Source: Halalkalibacter okhensis | GTDB taxonomy: Bacteria; Bacillota; Bacilli; Bacillales; Bacillaceae_D | Direction of reading: 5' to 3' | NCBI RefSeq assembly: GCF_000787375.1 | Contig: NZ_JRJU01000020.1 | Span: 27,551 to 91,550, forward strand | Length of the DNA: 64,000 nucleotides | Shown here: positions 1 to 9,547 of the stretch, piece after piece | Layout of the letters: each line of letters starts with the position of its first letter | Position numbering within the stretch: the stretch's first letter is position 1 | Made by a program: the position numbers and the translations under genes | Notes under the pieces: generated by a model | Told to the model about the DNA's origin: nothing | What the model saw: only the letters and a program-made list of their open reading frames with translations | Database searches by the model: none

Positions 1-1594
1 ACGGATCTGATGGATGGCTTTGATCTTGCGCGTCTTGAACGGCTTGCTCCGTTTGGGTTGTACCTATCGGACCTGATTCACCTGATTCCATCTCTTTCAT
101 CTTCGCTGCAATTCCATCAGCTACTCTTTTTCCATACTCTGCATCGGCTTGAGTGAAATTCTCAATCATCTGATCTTGAATTTCCTTTCTACATGGAGCT
201 AGCGTGTTCACTAAGTTTTTAATTAGCTCATCACGTTCAAAATCGGAGAATCTCCGGTAGGTTTCACCAGCTTGACCGAAGTTGTTTGTCCGGTCAATGG
301 ACTCTCGTTTCAGCTCTCCTTCCACATAAGGGGTATGCTCTTTGCCTGGATTTTTTGCTTCTTTTAACCCACCAATGGTTGAAGGCTCATAATTTACGTG
401 AGGATTTTGGTTTTTCCCTTGATCAACCTTATACTCCATTTGTCCATCACGTTGATTTGTTGCCACATGCTTCTTCGGTGAGTTGATCGGCAGTTGCAAA
501 TAATTAGCACCTACACGATAGCGTTGAGTATCTGAATAGGAGAACGTTCTTCCTTGTAACAGCTTATCATCAGAGAAATCAAGGCCATCAACAAGAACCC
601 CTGTCCCAAATGCCGCTTGCTCTACTTCAGCGAAATAGTTTTCTGGATTTTTATTTAGAACCATTTTCCCTACTGGTAGCCAAGGAACATCATCTTTGTA
701 CCAAAGCTTCGTTGGATCTAGTGGATCGTAATCCAACTCAGGATGGTCATCATCACTTAAGATTTGGACAAAGAGCTCCCATTCAGGATAGTCGCCATTT
801 TCAATCGCTTCGTACAAGTCTTGTGTTGCATGGTTGAAATTCTTCGATTGAATCTCTTCTGCTTCTTCCTGCGTTAAGTTTTTAATGCCTTGTTTCGGCT
901 CAAAGTGGTACTTCACAAGGAACCCTTTTCCTTCTTTGTTCACCCATTTATATGTATTCACTCCAGAACCTTGCATCATCCGGTAGTTCGCTGGAATACC
1001 CCAAGGTGAAAATAAGAAGGTAACCATATGAGTCGCTTCAGGAGAATTGGAAACAAAGTCGAAAATTCGTTCACCATCCTGAATATTTGTAACGGGATCT
1101 GGCTTAAAGGCATGTACTAAATCAGGAAACTTTAATGGATCTCGAATAAAGAAAATCTTCAAATTATTCCCAACCAAATCCCAATTGCCATCCTCTGTGT
1201 AAAACTTCACGGCAAAGCCTCTTGGATCACGTAATGTTTCAGGAGAATGCCCCCCATGAATAACAGAAGAAAAACGGACAAATACAGGCGTTTGCTTCCC
1301 TTTCTCTTGGAATACCTTTGCTCGCGTATATTTTGATACCGGCTCATCTCCAACAGTACCATAAGCTTCAAAATATCCGTGCGCCCCCGCACCACGAGCA
1401 TGAACAACACGCTCAGGAATACGCTCACGATCAAAATGACTTATTTTTTCAAGAAAATCATAATTTTCTAATGTTGTTGGACCACGATTTCCTACCGTAC
1501 GGACATTTTGATTGTTTGTAACGGGATGGCCCTGCCTATTCGTTAACGTGTCTTCTGTTTCATTGGATCCTGTTACTTCATTTTCGTCTTTCAC
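1..1594 (-). CDS. Catalase, C-terminus cut by window edge
   Basis: Haem catalase that splits hydrogen peroxide to water and oxygen, probably cytoplasmic. The frame reads without a stop from a GTG at 1594 to the window edge (about 531 codons seen). The GTG is preceded by a good SD (AAGGAGGG); the nearer ATG at 1599 is followed two codons later by a stop. Visible clade motifs are [18 protein letters not shown] (catalytic His near residue 65), a [18 protein letters not shown] block, WDLVGNN (catalytic Asn) and the haem-ligand region [12 protein letters not shown]. It already exceeds the ~480 residues of KatA-type enzymes, with a hydrophilic Glu/Gln-rich tail, closer to the KatX size class. The gene lies downstream of the peptide operon but behind that operon's terminator, so it has its own promoter. 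Confidence 0.95.
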   Translation of the reverse strand, partial: MKDENEVTGSNETEDTLTNRQGHPVTNNQNVRTVGNRGPTTLENYDFLEKISHFDRERIPERVVHARGAGAHGYFEAYGTVGDEPVSKYTRAKVFQEKGKQTPVFVRFSSVIHGGHSPETLRDPRGFAVKFYTEDGNWDLVGNNLKIFFIRDPLKFPDLVHAFKPDPVTNIQDGERIFDFVSNSPEATHMVTFLFSPWGIPANYRMMQGSGVNTYKWVNKEGKGFLVKYHFEPKQGIKNLTQEEAEEIQSKNFNHATQDLYEAIENGDYPEWELFVQILSDDDHPELDYDPLDPTKLWYKDDVPWLPVGKMVLNKNPENYFAEVEQAAFGTGVLVDGLDFSDDKLLQGRTFSYSDTQRYRVGANYLQLPINSPKKHVATNQRDGQMEYKVDQGKNQNPHVNYEPSTIGGLKEAKNPGKEHTPYVEGELKRESIDRTNNFGQAGETYRRFSDFERDELIKNLVNTLAPCRKEIQDQMIENFTQADAEYGKRVADGIAAKMKEMESGESGPIGTTQTEQAVQDAQDQSHPSDP

Positions 1595-1673
1595 TGCATT
1601 CCCTCCTTTTTTATGTTCAGTTACCAATATGTCCAACTAAAAATCATTCAAAACAAAAAAGGTAATGATTTAC

Positions 1674-1707
1674 ATAAAAAAACTCTCTACCGTCCTCAGG
1701 TAGAGAG
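1674..1707 (-). terminator. Rho-independent terminator of the dpp-ykf operon
   Basis: Nine-base-pair perfect stem (CTCTCTACC at 1683-1691 with GGTAGAGAG at 1699-1707), 7-nt loop, followed on the minus strand by a run of seven or more T. It sits a few bases after the stop codon of the last ABC gene and ends the long operon. Confidence 0.9.
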
Positions 1708-1713
1708 CTAAGC

Positions 1714-2670
1714 TTATGAATAAAGATGACAGGCTACAAAGTGGTTCGGCTCGACTTCTGTCCAATCTGGTTTGCTGCTTGCACAAACATCTGTCGCAAC
1801 AGGACATCGTGTCCGGAAAACACACCCACTCGGTGGATTAATTTGACTAGGAACTTCGCCTTCTAGAATGTCACGCTTTCTTTGTTCTTCAATATTTGGG
1901 TCAGGTATCGGAATCGCTGAGAGCAATGACTTCGTATATGGATGCAATGGATGGTCATACAATTGGTCGCTTGTTGTAAGTTCCATCATTTGTCCTAAAT
2001 ACATCACACCGATTCGATCACTTATATGTTTCACCATCGCTAAGTCATGCGCAATAAATAAATACGTCAATTGCTTTTCTTTTTGTAATTTCTTCATTAA
2101 ATTTACAACTTGCGCCTGTACAGACACGTCTAATGCTGAAATGGGCTCATCTGCAATGATAAAAGAAGGGTCTACAGCTAAGGCACGTGCAATGCCAATT
2201 CTTTGCCTCTGTCCCCCACTAAATTCATGTGGAAAACGACTAGCATGCTCCCGATTTAATCCAACGGTTTCTAATAATTCATATACTCTCTCTAGCCGTT
2301 TTTTCTTACTAAACAGACCGTGAATATCCATTCCTTCTGCGATAATATCGGTTACTGTCATCCGAGGATTCAACGATGCATAAGGATCCTGGAAGATCAT
2401 TTGCACATGTCGATTAAATGCTTTCTTCTGTTTGCTATTCATCTTATGTACATCTTGACCATTAAATAAAACTTGCCCTTCCGTACAATGATATAGATTT
2501 ATTAATGTGCGTCCCGTTGTGGATTTACCACAGCCTGATTCACCTACAAGGCCAAGCGTTTCTCCTTCATAGATGTCAAAAGATAAACCATCCACTGCTT
2601 TTAAAATTTGTTTGTTTTCTACCTCAAAATGCTTCTTTAACCCTTTCACCTCTACTAGTTTTGTACCCAT
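1714..2670 (-). CDS. ykfD: Peptide ABC importer ATPase (OppF/DppF/YkfD type)
   Basis: ATP-binding subunit of a dipeptide/oligopeptide importer, working at the membrane with the partner ATPase and two permeases encoded upstream. Walker A GESGCGKSTTGRT near residue 44, signature SGGQRQRIGIARA near 150 and Walker B FIIADEPISALD are intact. The C-terminus carries the oligopeptide/dipeptide-specific extension (PHPYTKSLLSAIP, then a Cys-containing stretch ending in CHLYS). It is 318 residues, normal for the family. It is the last gene of the operon, separated from the other ATPase by dppE and ykfA, the same position as ykfD in the B. subtilis dpp-ykf cluster, on which the symbol rests. Confidence 0.9.
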   Translation of the reverse strand: MGTKLVEVKGLKKHFEVENKQILKAVDGLSFDIYEGETLGLVGESGCGKSTTGRTLINLYHCTEGQVLFNGQDVHKMNSKQKKAFNRHVQMIFQDPYASLNPRMTVTDIIAEGMDIHGLFSKKKRLERVYELLETVGLNREHASRFPHEFSGGQRQRIGIARALAVDPSFIIADEPISALDVSVQAQVVNLMKKLQKEKQLTYLFIAHDLAMVKHISDRIGVMYLGQMMELTTSDQLYDHPLHPYTKSLLSAIPIPDPNIEEQRKRDILEGEVPSQINPPSGCVFRTRCPVATDVCASSKPDWTEVEPNHFVACHLYS

Positions 2671-2695
2671 AAGACACCTCCAAGCTGATCTGCAC

Positions 2696-3658
2696 TTACC
2701 ACGTTTCTATTCCTGAATCTATTATTGTTACTGTTTTTTTAGTCGCATCTACATGCGCTTCAATCCCGATTGGTACAGCTAAATTAGGCGAACAATGGCC
2801 AATGGAAAGCCCACTTAAAGTTGGCTTTTGAAATGGAACAATATGATCATAAAAAAGTTGGTTGATGCTTAATGATTGCATTCGTTTCATAGGGACACAA
2901 TTATGAAAGTCACAAAGAACAATGGCTTTTGCATCTGCAAATTTGCCTGCTAACCGCAGTTGATTAAGCATCCGATCTAGCCGATAAGGCTCCTCATCTA
3001 CTTCCTCTATAAATAAGACCTTATTTAAACAATCAATCTCATATTCAGTTCCAAGTGAACTAGTTAAAAGAGTTAGATTGCCCCCAACAAGTGGACCTTT
3101 TGCATAGCCTTCTACTAATGTATCTAGTGGACGAATCGAATCAGAGTAGCACAAGGAGATCGGTTCAAACAATTGGTTAAATGTTTCTCGGGTCAAATGA
3201 TGAACATTTTCACTTAAGTCAGAGCTTAACATCGGTCCATGAAACGTAACGAGCCCTGTTTGTTGATGGATGGCATGTAATAAAAACGTTATATCACTAT
3301 AACCCCAAAAAATTTTCGGGTTTGCTTCGATCAATTCATAATCAATCATGGAAGCGATTCTTGCTGTTCCGTATCCTCCACAAACACAGAAGATCGCCTT
3401 TATTTGTTTGTCGGTGAATGCTGCATGTAATTCCTCCACTCGTTGTTGATCGGTACCGGCCAAATAGCCATGTTCTCTTGAAAGTGAGCTACCTACTTGA
3501 ACAACTAGACCCAATTGTTCCAAAAATGGAATAGCTCGATTTGCTGCTTCTATATTCGGGCTGCTGGCTGGTGCAATAACGGCTACCTGATCTCCACGCT
3601 CTAACTTCGCCGGTTTGATCAACGGCTTCTTTACAGTATGCTCCTCTACCGACTTCAA
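2696..3658 (-). CDS. ykfA: LD-carboxypeptidase, peptidase family S66
   Basis: Serine peptidase of the LdcA/MccF family that removes the terminal D-Ala from murein tetrapeptides in the cytoplasm. The nucleophile elbow GYSDITF (Ser121), the acidic partner in FIEEVDEEPYRLDRM (about Glu219) and the His of SIGHCSPNL (His288) make the expected Ser-Glu-His triad. The length (320) is normal; there is no signal peptide. The start is TTG at 3658, chosen because a GGGGGGA SD sits a few bases upstream and the first conserved segment (ERGDQVAVIAP) follows. Placed between dppE and the last ATPase gene, it processes the peptides that the transporter brings in. Confidence 0.9.
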   Translation of the reverse strand: MKSVEEHTVKKPLIKPAKLERGDQVAVIAPASSPNIEAANRAIPFLEQLGLVVQVGSSLSREHGYLAGTDQQRVEELHAAFTDKQIKAIFCVCGGYGTARIASMIDYELIEANPKIFWGYSDITFLLHAIHQQTGLVTFHGPMLSSDLSENVHHLTRETFNQLFEPISLCYSDSIRPLDTLVEGYAKGPLVGGNLTLLTSSLGTEYEIDCLNKVLFIEEVDEEPYRLDRMLNQLRLAGKFADAKAIVLCDFHNCVPMKRMQSLSINQLFYDHIVPFQKPTLSGLSIGHCSPNLAVPIGIEAHVDATKKTVTIIDSGIETW

Positions 3659-3692
3659 ATATTGTCCCCCCTAAACATACAAAACTGAAAGA

Positions 3693-3730
3693 GAGGATGA
3701 CGCAAACAGCTATTTAAATTGGTCATCCTC
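3693..3730 (-). promoter_or_regulatory. Intercistronic stem-loop behind dppE
   Basis: Perfect 9-bp inverted repeat (GAGGATGAC / GTCATCCTC) with a 20-nt loop between the binding-protein gene and ykfA. There is no strong T run, so it is more likely an mRNA-stabilising or partial attenuation hairpin that keeps binding protein in excess over the downstream products. That role is inferred from similar hairpins in other ABC operons. Confidence 0.55.
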
Positions 3731-3754
3731 ACCCTTTTCATTTGCGTATTCTTA

Positions 3755-5422
3755 TTAATCTACAAATCTAGCCCATTTTAATTCAGTAAATCCAACGAAG
3801 TGAGTAATCACATTTTCCACTTCTGGATTAACAAGATAGCTTCGGTTATAGAAATAAATTGGGTTCACGATAGCTTCCTCCATTAAAAGTTCTTCTGCTT
3901 CCATTAGAAGCTCAAAACGTTTTTCTGGATCGGCTTCTTCGTAGCTAGCATTGACGATATCAACATATTGTTGGTGAACCTCACCTTCCCAGTCCCCACG
4001 GTTAAATCCAGAACCCGGTAAGAAGTTGTCCAAATAGTTGATCGGGTCGTTGTAGCCACCAAGATAACTACCACGGAAGTAATGGAATTCCCCTTCGTTT
4101 GAACGATCTCTAAATACTTCCCACTCTTGGTTAAATAACTCCACTTCAATATCTAAACTCTCACGAATCATTTCTTGAAGAGCTTGTGATCTTGTGCTGT
4201 GTAAATCACTTGTATTATAGGAAAGAGTGACCGTTGGTAATTCGTCATACCCTTCTTCTTCCATCCCTAATGCTAATAATTCACGTGCCTTTTCTGGATC
4301 ATACTCAAAATAGTGCCCAACATTGTCTCCCCACGTACCACCAGCTGGGTGCTCAAAATCAGGGTGTACCCAACCATAAGCTGCAGGTTCACCAGATTTA
4401 TTAACAAACTCTACAATATCTTCTCGGTTGATCGCATACATAAATGCTTTACGAATGTTTTTGTTTTGGAATGGTTCTGTTTGAGTGTGAAAAAATTGAT
4501 ACTCAATTCCAGAACGTGGAGCCATATACATTTCAGGGTGATCTAAATACTCTTCTCCTAAGTCAGCCGGAACCGATGATACATGTAAGTCACCAGCTTG
4601 ATATAATGAAAATGCTGTATTTTCATCATCAACCATTACATATTCAATTCTTTCGACTTCAACTGTATTAGCGTCCCAATATGTTTCATTTTTTTCTACT
4701 ACTAAATAGTCATCATGAGCCCACTCTGTAATTGTGAATGGTCCATTTGTTACTAGCGTATCAACACTCCCTGCCCAGTTAGCATCCGCTTCAACTGTCT
4801 CTTGATGAACCGGGAACATTTGCGGCATCGCGACAATCGATAAGAAGAAATCAATCGGATACGTTAACGTAACTTCTAATGTACCCTCATCTAATGCTTC
4901 GACTAGCATATCTTCCTCTGAACCTTCTCCACTGTTATACGCTTCTGCTCCAGCGATCCAATAAGAATGTGAGGCTGCTGGTGAAGCTGTTTCAGGATCT
5001 GCTAATCTCTTAAATGAATATTCAAAATCGTAAGCAGTAACAGGCTCGCCATTTGTCCACTCGGCATCCTCACGAATATGGAATGTGTACACCAATCCAT
5101 CGTCAGAAACGTCCCAGCTTTCTGCCATGGCTGGTTCCGGAACTGGTGCGTCTTTAGCAAGACGAGTTAATCCTTCCATTACGTTGTTTAATATATTGTA
5201 CGAATATTCATCGTTACCAATAGGTGGATCTAGGGACGTAGGTTCTTGTCCATTATTCAAATGTAACGTACGACCGTCACCGGCTGGAGCTTCAGGACTT
5301 TCCGTTTCTTCATCTGTCCCATCACTTGATTCTTGTGCAGTTTCATCACTTGAACATGCAGCTAGAAGTAATACACTACTTAACAAACCAACGAACAACA
5401 ACATTAGTAATTTCTTGCTCAT
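3755..5422 (-). CDS. dppE: Peptide-binding lipoprotein of the ABC importer
   Basis: Extracytoplasmic solute-binding protein (SBP_bac_5 family) that captures peptides and hands them to the DppBC permease. The N-terminus is a lipoprotein signal with lipobox LLAAC (Cys23) followed by an acidic Ser/Thr/Glu-rich linker to about residue 48. Family features include ESWDVSDDGLVYTFHIREDAEW and a C-terminal NPIYFYNRSYLV segment. At 555 residues it is full length. By position it equals DppE of B. subtilis; the protein could bind murein tripeptides or other oligopeptides, and the sequence alone does not decide which. Confidence 0.9.
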   Translation of the reverse strand: MSKKLLMLLFVGLLSSVLLLAACSSDETAQESSDGTDEETESPEAPAGDGRTLHLNNGQEPTSLDPPIGNDEYSYNILNNVMEGLTRLAKDAPVPEPAMAESWDVSDDGLVYTFHIREDAEWTNGEPVTAYDFEYSFKRLADPETASPAASHSYWIAGAEAYNSGEGSEEDMLVEALDEGTLEVTLTYPIDFFLSIVAMPQMFPVHQETVEADANWAGSVDTLVTNGPFTITEWAHDDYLVVEKNETYWDANTVEVERIEYVMVDDENTAFSLYQAGDLHVSSVPADLGEEYLDHPEMYMAPRSGIEYQFFHTQTEPFQNKNIRKAFMYAINREDIVEFVNKSGEPAAYGWVHPDFEHPAGGTWGDNVGHYFEYDPEKARELLALGMEEEGYDELPTVTLSYNTSDLHSTRSQALQEMIRESLDIEVELFNQEWEVFRDRSNEGEFHYFRGSYLGGYNDPINYLDNFLPGSGFNRGDWEGEVHQQYVDIVNASYEEADPEKRFELLMEAEELLMEEAIVNPIYFYNRSYLVNPEVENVITHFVGFTELKWARFVD

Positions 5423-5511
5423 CTTGTATTTCCCCCTTTGATCTCAATTGTTCTCCTTCTCCCATTTCTGTGTAACTCGTCTTCATCCCCCCTTACTTTA
5501 GTAAACTTGTT

Positions 5512-6549
5512 TTATAATAGTTTGATTTTTGGACCGTCACTTGGAAATTGAATTTTTTTTGCGCGTTCATCTTGAAGCCAGCAACGGACACTATGATTTT
5601 TGGTTACTTGGGTAGACTCTGGATCATACTGAATGCAAACATCCATCGCATAATCACATCTTTTGGCAAATGGACAGCCCTTTGGCGGAGATAGCAAATC
5701 TGGTGGTGTACCATGAATCGGAATCAGTGGTTGATTGCGATCATCATTTAATCTAGGAACCGATTTAAGCAATCCTTTTGTATATGGGTGTTGTGGGTGA
5801 TAAAAGATTTCTTTCACTTGCCCTGATTCAATCACTCGACCAGCATACATTACGTTAATGCGATCAGCTATTTGAGCAACAAGGCCAAGATCATGCGTAA
5901 TTAAAATAATGGCGATTCCCGTTCGTTTTTGAATATCCTTAAAAAGATCAATGATTTGCGCTTGAATGGTCACATCAAGGGCTGTTGTAGGCTCATCGGC
6001 TATTAAAACCTGTGGCTCATTGACTAAAGCCATCGCAATCATAATCCTTTGCCTCATCCCCCCACTAAATTGATGAGGATACTGCTTTAAGCGCTCTTTT
6101 GGGTTAGCAATTCCTACTAACTTTAAGATCTTAATGACTTTTTCTTCAACTTCACTCTTGGTGAGATTTGGATTCTTTAGTAGACTTTCAGAAATTTGTT
6201 CACCGATTGTGAGAACAGGATTTAACGACGTCATAGGATCTTGGAAGATCATCCCGATATCACTTCCACGAACTTTTCGCATTTGCTTCTCTGTGTACGT
6301 CGTTAAATCGTTTCCTTTTAACTTAATGCTTCCTTGTTTGATCTTGCCGGGAGGCTCTGGAATCAGCCTCATTATGCTTTGGGCTGTCACACTCTTTCCA
6401 CAGCCAGACTCCCCGACAATGGCTAACGTTTCTCCTTTGTTTAAGGTGAAGTTCACCCCTCTTACAGCTTGAACCTCGCCATTGCGGGTTTGAAAAGACA
6501 CATATAAATCCGCTACATCTAATATTGGCTCACTCTTTTTTTCTTTCAT
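5512..6549 (-). CDS. dppD: Peptide ABC importer ATPase (DppD/OppD type)
   Basis: First ATP-binding subunit of the importer. Walker A GESGCGKSVTAQS near residue 51, signature SGGMRQRIMIAMA, Walker B VLIADEPTTALD and the switch His in ILITHDLG are intact. The DppD/OppD-type C-terminal extension (HPQHPYTKGLL, then the Cys-bearing GCPFAKRCDYAMDVC) is present; related DppD proteins hold an Fe-S cluster there. 345 residues. It follows the OppC-like permease gene with a gap of only 3 bp, so translation is probably coupled. Confidence 0.93.
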   Translation of the reverse strand: MKEKKSEPILDVADLYVSFQTRNGEVQAVRGVNFTLNKGETLAIVGESGCGKSVTAQSIMRLIPEPPGKIKQGSIKLKGNDLTTYTEKQMRKVRGSDIGMIFQDPMTSLNPVLTIGEQISESLLKNPNLTKSEVEEKVIKILKLVGIANPKERLKQYPHQFSGGMRQRIMIAMALVNEPQVLIADEPTTALDVTIQAQIIDLFKDIQKRTGIAIILITHDLGLVAQIADRINVMYAGRVIESGQVKEIFYHPQHPYTKGLLKSVPRLNDDRNQPLIPIHGTPPDLLSPPKGCPFAKRCDYAMDVCIQYDPESTQVTKNHSVRCWLQDERAKKIQFPSDGPKIKLL

Positions 6550-6552
6550 CTT

Positions 6553-7506
6553 TTACCTCCTCATCTTCGGATCTAATGCATCACGCAAGCCATCACCGAA
6601 TACGTTAAAGGCGAACATCGTTAGTGAAATCATCACTGCGGGAAATACTAAGCGCCACCAGTACCCCGTATTTAATACACCAAGCGCATCATTGGCCATC
6701 GTCCCCCAACTCGCAATTGGGGCTTGTACACCTAAGCCTAAAAAGCTTAGAAACGCCTCTGCAAATATTGCTCCGGGAACCGTTAATGTCATCGAAACGA
6801 TGATCGGTCCCATCGAATTAGGCAATAAATGTTTGCGAACAATTCTTGATGTACTTCCACCAAGTACTTTCGAAGCCAGGACATATTCATTTGACTTCAA
6901 TTGCAGCACTTGTCCCCTCACAATCCTGGCCATGCCAATCCATCCAGTCAAAGAGAGCGCCACAATGATAGTGAAAACACCTGGGTCCATCACAACCATA
7001 AGCAAAATAACAACAAGTAAATACGGTAGGCCATAAAGAACATCGACGATTCTCATCATGATGTTGTCCACTCTTCCCCCTTTATAACCCGACAATCCAC
7101 CGTAAGAAACACCAATCACAAACTCAATCAAAGCAGCAGCAAAACCAATAAATAATGAAACACGTGCCCCGTACCAAACCCTCGTGAACATATCTCTTCC
7201 TAATTCATCTGTCCCAAACCAATGGGTCGATGAAGGTGCTTGATTTTGGTTAGAGAGGACACCTTCGCGATAATCGTAAGGAGTGAGCCAAGGTCCAATA
7301 ATGGCCATGATGATCATAATGACAATTAAAACGAGTCCAAGGACAGCCACTTTATTCTTCATTAGTCGATACCAAGCATCTTGCCAAAATCCGACGCTCG
7401 GACGCATAAATTCAGCTTCGTTGCCTCCACCTTTTTTCACAGGGGTAAAAAGGTCATCAGGTATCCTTTTATCTTCTTTCTTAGACGCTCTTGCTGAATG
7501 ATCCAT
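6553..7506 (-). CDS. dppC: Peptide ABC permease (DppC/OppC type)
   Basis: Inner-membrane permease subunit with an N-terminal OppC leader and a BPD_transp_1 domain of five to six transmembrane helices; the EAA loop region is seen at SLTGWIGMARIVRGQVLQLK. The start chosen is ATG at 7506 (MDHSARASKKED), one base after the stop of the upstream permease and behind AAGGAGGGG. A longer frame to 7545 would overlap the previous gene and lacks an SD. 317 residues. Confidence 0.92.
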   Translation of the reverse strand: MDHSARASKKEDKRIPDDLFTPVKKGGGNEAEFMRPSVGFWQDAWYRLMKNKVAVLGLVLIVIMIIMAIIGPWLTPYDYREGVLSNQNQAPSSTHWFGTDELGRDMFTRVWYGARVSLFIGFAAALIEFVIGVSYGGLSGYKGGRVDNIMMRIVDVLYGLPYLLVVILLMVVMDPGVFTIIVALSLTGWIGMARIVRGQVLQLKSNEYVLASKVLGGSTSRIVRKHLLPNSMGPIIVSMTLTVPGAIFAEAFLSFLGLGVQAPIASWGTMANDALGVLNTGYWWRLVFPAVMISLTMFAFNVFGDGLRDALDPKMRR

Positions 7507-7507
7507 T

Positions 7508-8443
7508 TTACCCCTCCTTTTTGTGCAACTTAATTCTCGGATCAATAAGACCGTACACTAAATCTACGATAAACATCATCACAACCAATATAGTGCTATA
7601 CACAACGGTTGTTGCCATGATCATGGGATAATCACGGTTGGAGATACTTTCAACAAAGTACCGACCTACCCCTGGTACAGCAAAAATCCGTTCAATAACA
7701 AAACTTCCGGTTAAAACCGACGCTGTTAATGCTCCCATAATCGTCACAACTGGTAATAAGGCATTACGCAGCGCATGCTTCATCACAATTCTAGTAGGAG
7801 ATATTCCTTTTGCCTTCGCTGTTCGAATGTAATCTTGATTTAGCACTTCAAGCATATTGGAACGAGTCAAACGCGCAATGATAGCAATCGGACCTGATGA
7901 CAGGGCCAATGCTGGCAAAATCACATGCCTCCATGTTCCCCAGCGAGCAACTGGAAAAAAGTCAAATTGTAAACCGATATACTTAATAAAAATCATTGCC
8001 AAAATAAAGTTTGGTATCGATATCCCGAGTACAGCAATAATCATTGTTACATAGTCAACCATTCTGTTATGCCTTAATGCCGCAATGACTCCTAAGATAA
8101 TTCCTGATATCACACTAAAAATGAGCGTTGTAAACCCAAGAACAAGTGAAGCAGGAAATCCATTTGCGATCATGCTATCAACGGTCCGAGATCTCGATAC
8201 CATCGATGGGCCAAAATCAAGGGTCGCCAAGTTTTTAATATAGTTAAAATATTGAATGTGTGTTGGTTGATCCAACCCATAGTGAATCAACAGATTTTGT
8301 CGTGCTTGTTCCGAAATACCACCTTCAGCATCAAAATCAAATGGGTCACCAGGCGCTGCGTGCATAAGGAAAAAAGTTAACGTGATGATGATTAATAACG
8401 TTACAATCATTGCCACAAATCGTTTGATTATAAAGACTCCCAC
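7508..8443 (-). CDS. dppB: Peptide ABC permease (DppB/OppB type)
   Basis: Second permease subunit, 311 residues, with the N-terminal helix of the DppB/OppB family (FIIKRFVAMIVTLLIIITLTF) and the FDFDAEGGISEQARQNLLIHYGLD-type periplasmic segment, followed by the five-helix BPD_transp_1 core. The start is GTG at 8443 behind GGGGGGAAG. It overlaps the end of the M42 peptidase gene by 16 bp, which ties both to one transcript and suggests translational coupling. Confidence 0.92.
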   Translation of the reverse strand: MGVFIIKRFVAMIVTLLIIITLTFFLMHAAPGDPFDFDAEGGISEQARQNLLIHYGLDQPTHIQYFNYIKNLATLDFGPSMVSRSRTVDSMIANGFPASLVLGFTTLIFSVISGIILGVIAALRHNRMVDYVTMIIAVLGISIPNFILAMIFIKYIGLQFDFFPVARWGTWRHVILPALALSSGPIAIIARLTRSNMLEVLNQDYIRTAKAKGISPTRIVMKHALRNALLPVVTIMGALTASVLTGSFVIERIFAVPGVGRYFVESISNRDYPMIMATTVVYSTILVVMMFIVDLVYGLIDPRIKLHKKEG

Positions 8444-9531
8444 TGGCTTCCCCCCTCTAATGATGTAATATAGTGAAATAACAGTAAAATGGTTTGAACG
8501 ATATCATCTATAGAGGCCATTTCATGTGCATGAACATATCTTGTTGGGACAACAATCCCTCCTGAAGGAATTCCTCCACGCTCTAGATGAATCGTCGAAG
8601 CATCTGTCGTTCCACTAGGAAAAACCTCCAGTTGATATGGAATTCCTTGCGCCCTTGCCACCTTTTTTAAATGTCTAACTATTTCAGGCGAGGAGATCAT
8701 GCCTAACCCTGTTGCAATCTTGTCCATTACTTTAATCCCTGGCCCCATATCTAGTTGAGAGATGTACTCATGGCTAGGTATCTGTGGTGTATCATTGGCC
8801 ACTGTCACATCTAGAGCAATCGCACGATCTGGATTGATTTGATAAGCTGCTGCCTTTGCCCCGCGTGAACCAACCTCTTCTTGAACAGTAAACACCGCAT
8901 ACAGATCTGGTGTCTCTACGTCCATTTCATCACACAACTTCATCACTTCTAATAAGATCAAGACAAGAAGACGGTTATCCAACGCTTTCCCTATTATCCT
9001 ATTACGACCTAGACGTTTACACTCATAGTCTAAAGCAACTGTATTTCCTACTTCGATTCCTAGATCCTTAGCTTCTTGTCTACTCGTCACACCAATATCA
9101 ATAAAGAATTCTCTTAGAGGCGGGATCTCTACTATTGTTTTAGGGCGACCTGGATGAATGGTATTTATCAAACCCTCTACGAGCCCTTGATCTGTTTTGA
9201 TAAGGCAGGTACGGGCAAAGAGATTTTGCGGCCTCACCCCTCCAATATTCTCAAAATAAAGAAAGCCTCTTTCATCGATATGACGGATCATAAGTCCAAT
9301 TTCATCCATATGAGCAGCAATCATTAATTTGTGCTTTCCTGTTCCTTTTTTAAATCCAATCACATTTCCCAGCTGATCAATGGAAACACTTGTCGTATAA
9401 GGCGTTATCGATTCTTTCACTCGTTGTATAACGTCCATCTCATACCCAGAAACCCCATGGAGATCACACCACTCAAAAAGATGATCGAGTACATTTTGTT
9501 TCAGCGATTCTACGTTAATTGAGTTCTGCAT
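8428..9531 (-). CDS. M42-family metallo-aminopeptidase
   Basis: Cytoplasmic dinuclear-metal aminopeptidase of the FrvX/YsdC/TET group. Metal and catalytic motifs are AAHMDEIG (first His-Asp), ALDNR (bridging Asp), the catalytic Glu pair in VQEEVGSRGA, the Asp in ALDVTVAND, and a C-terminal His in YVHAHEMAS. 367 residues, normal for the family. In B. subtilis no such gene lies inside the dpp-ykf cluster; here it sits between ykfC and dppB and overlaps dppB. It probably trims N-terminal residues from imported peptides; its true substrates are unknown. Confidence 0.88.
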   Translation of the reverse strand: MQNSINVESLKQNVLDHLFEWCDLHGVSGYEMDVIQRVKESITPYTTSVSIDQLGNVIGFKKGTGKHKLMIAAHMDEIGLMIRHIDERGFLYFENIGGVRPQNLFARTCLIKTDQGLVEGLINTIHPGRPKTIVEIPPLREFFIDIGVTSRQEAKDLGIEVGNTVALDYECKRLGRNRIIGKALDNRLLVLILLEVMKLCDEMDVETPDLYAVFTVQEEVGSRGAKAAAYQINPDRAIALDVTVANDTPQIPSHEYISQLDMGPGIKVMDKIATGLGMISSPEIVRHLKKVARAQGIPYQLEVFPSGTTDASTIHLERGGIPSGGIVVPTRYVHAHEMASIDDIVQTILLLFHYITSLEGGSQWESL

Positions 9532-9547
9532 ATAGCCTCAACCCCTT

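Noticed and set aside
1604..1677. Possible PerR box before the catalase gene
   Set aside because: Best match keeps only about nine of fifteen consensus positions in an AT-rich stretch.
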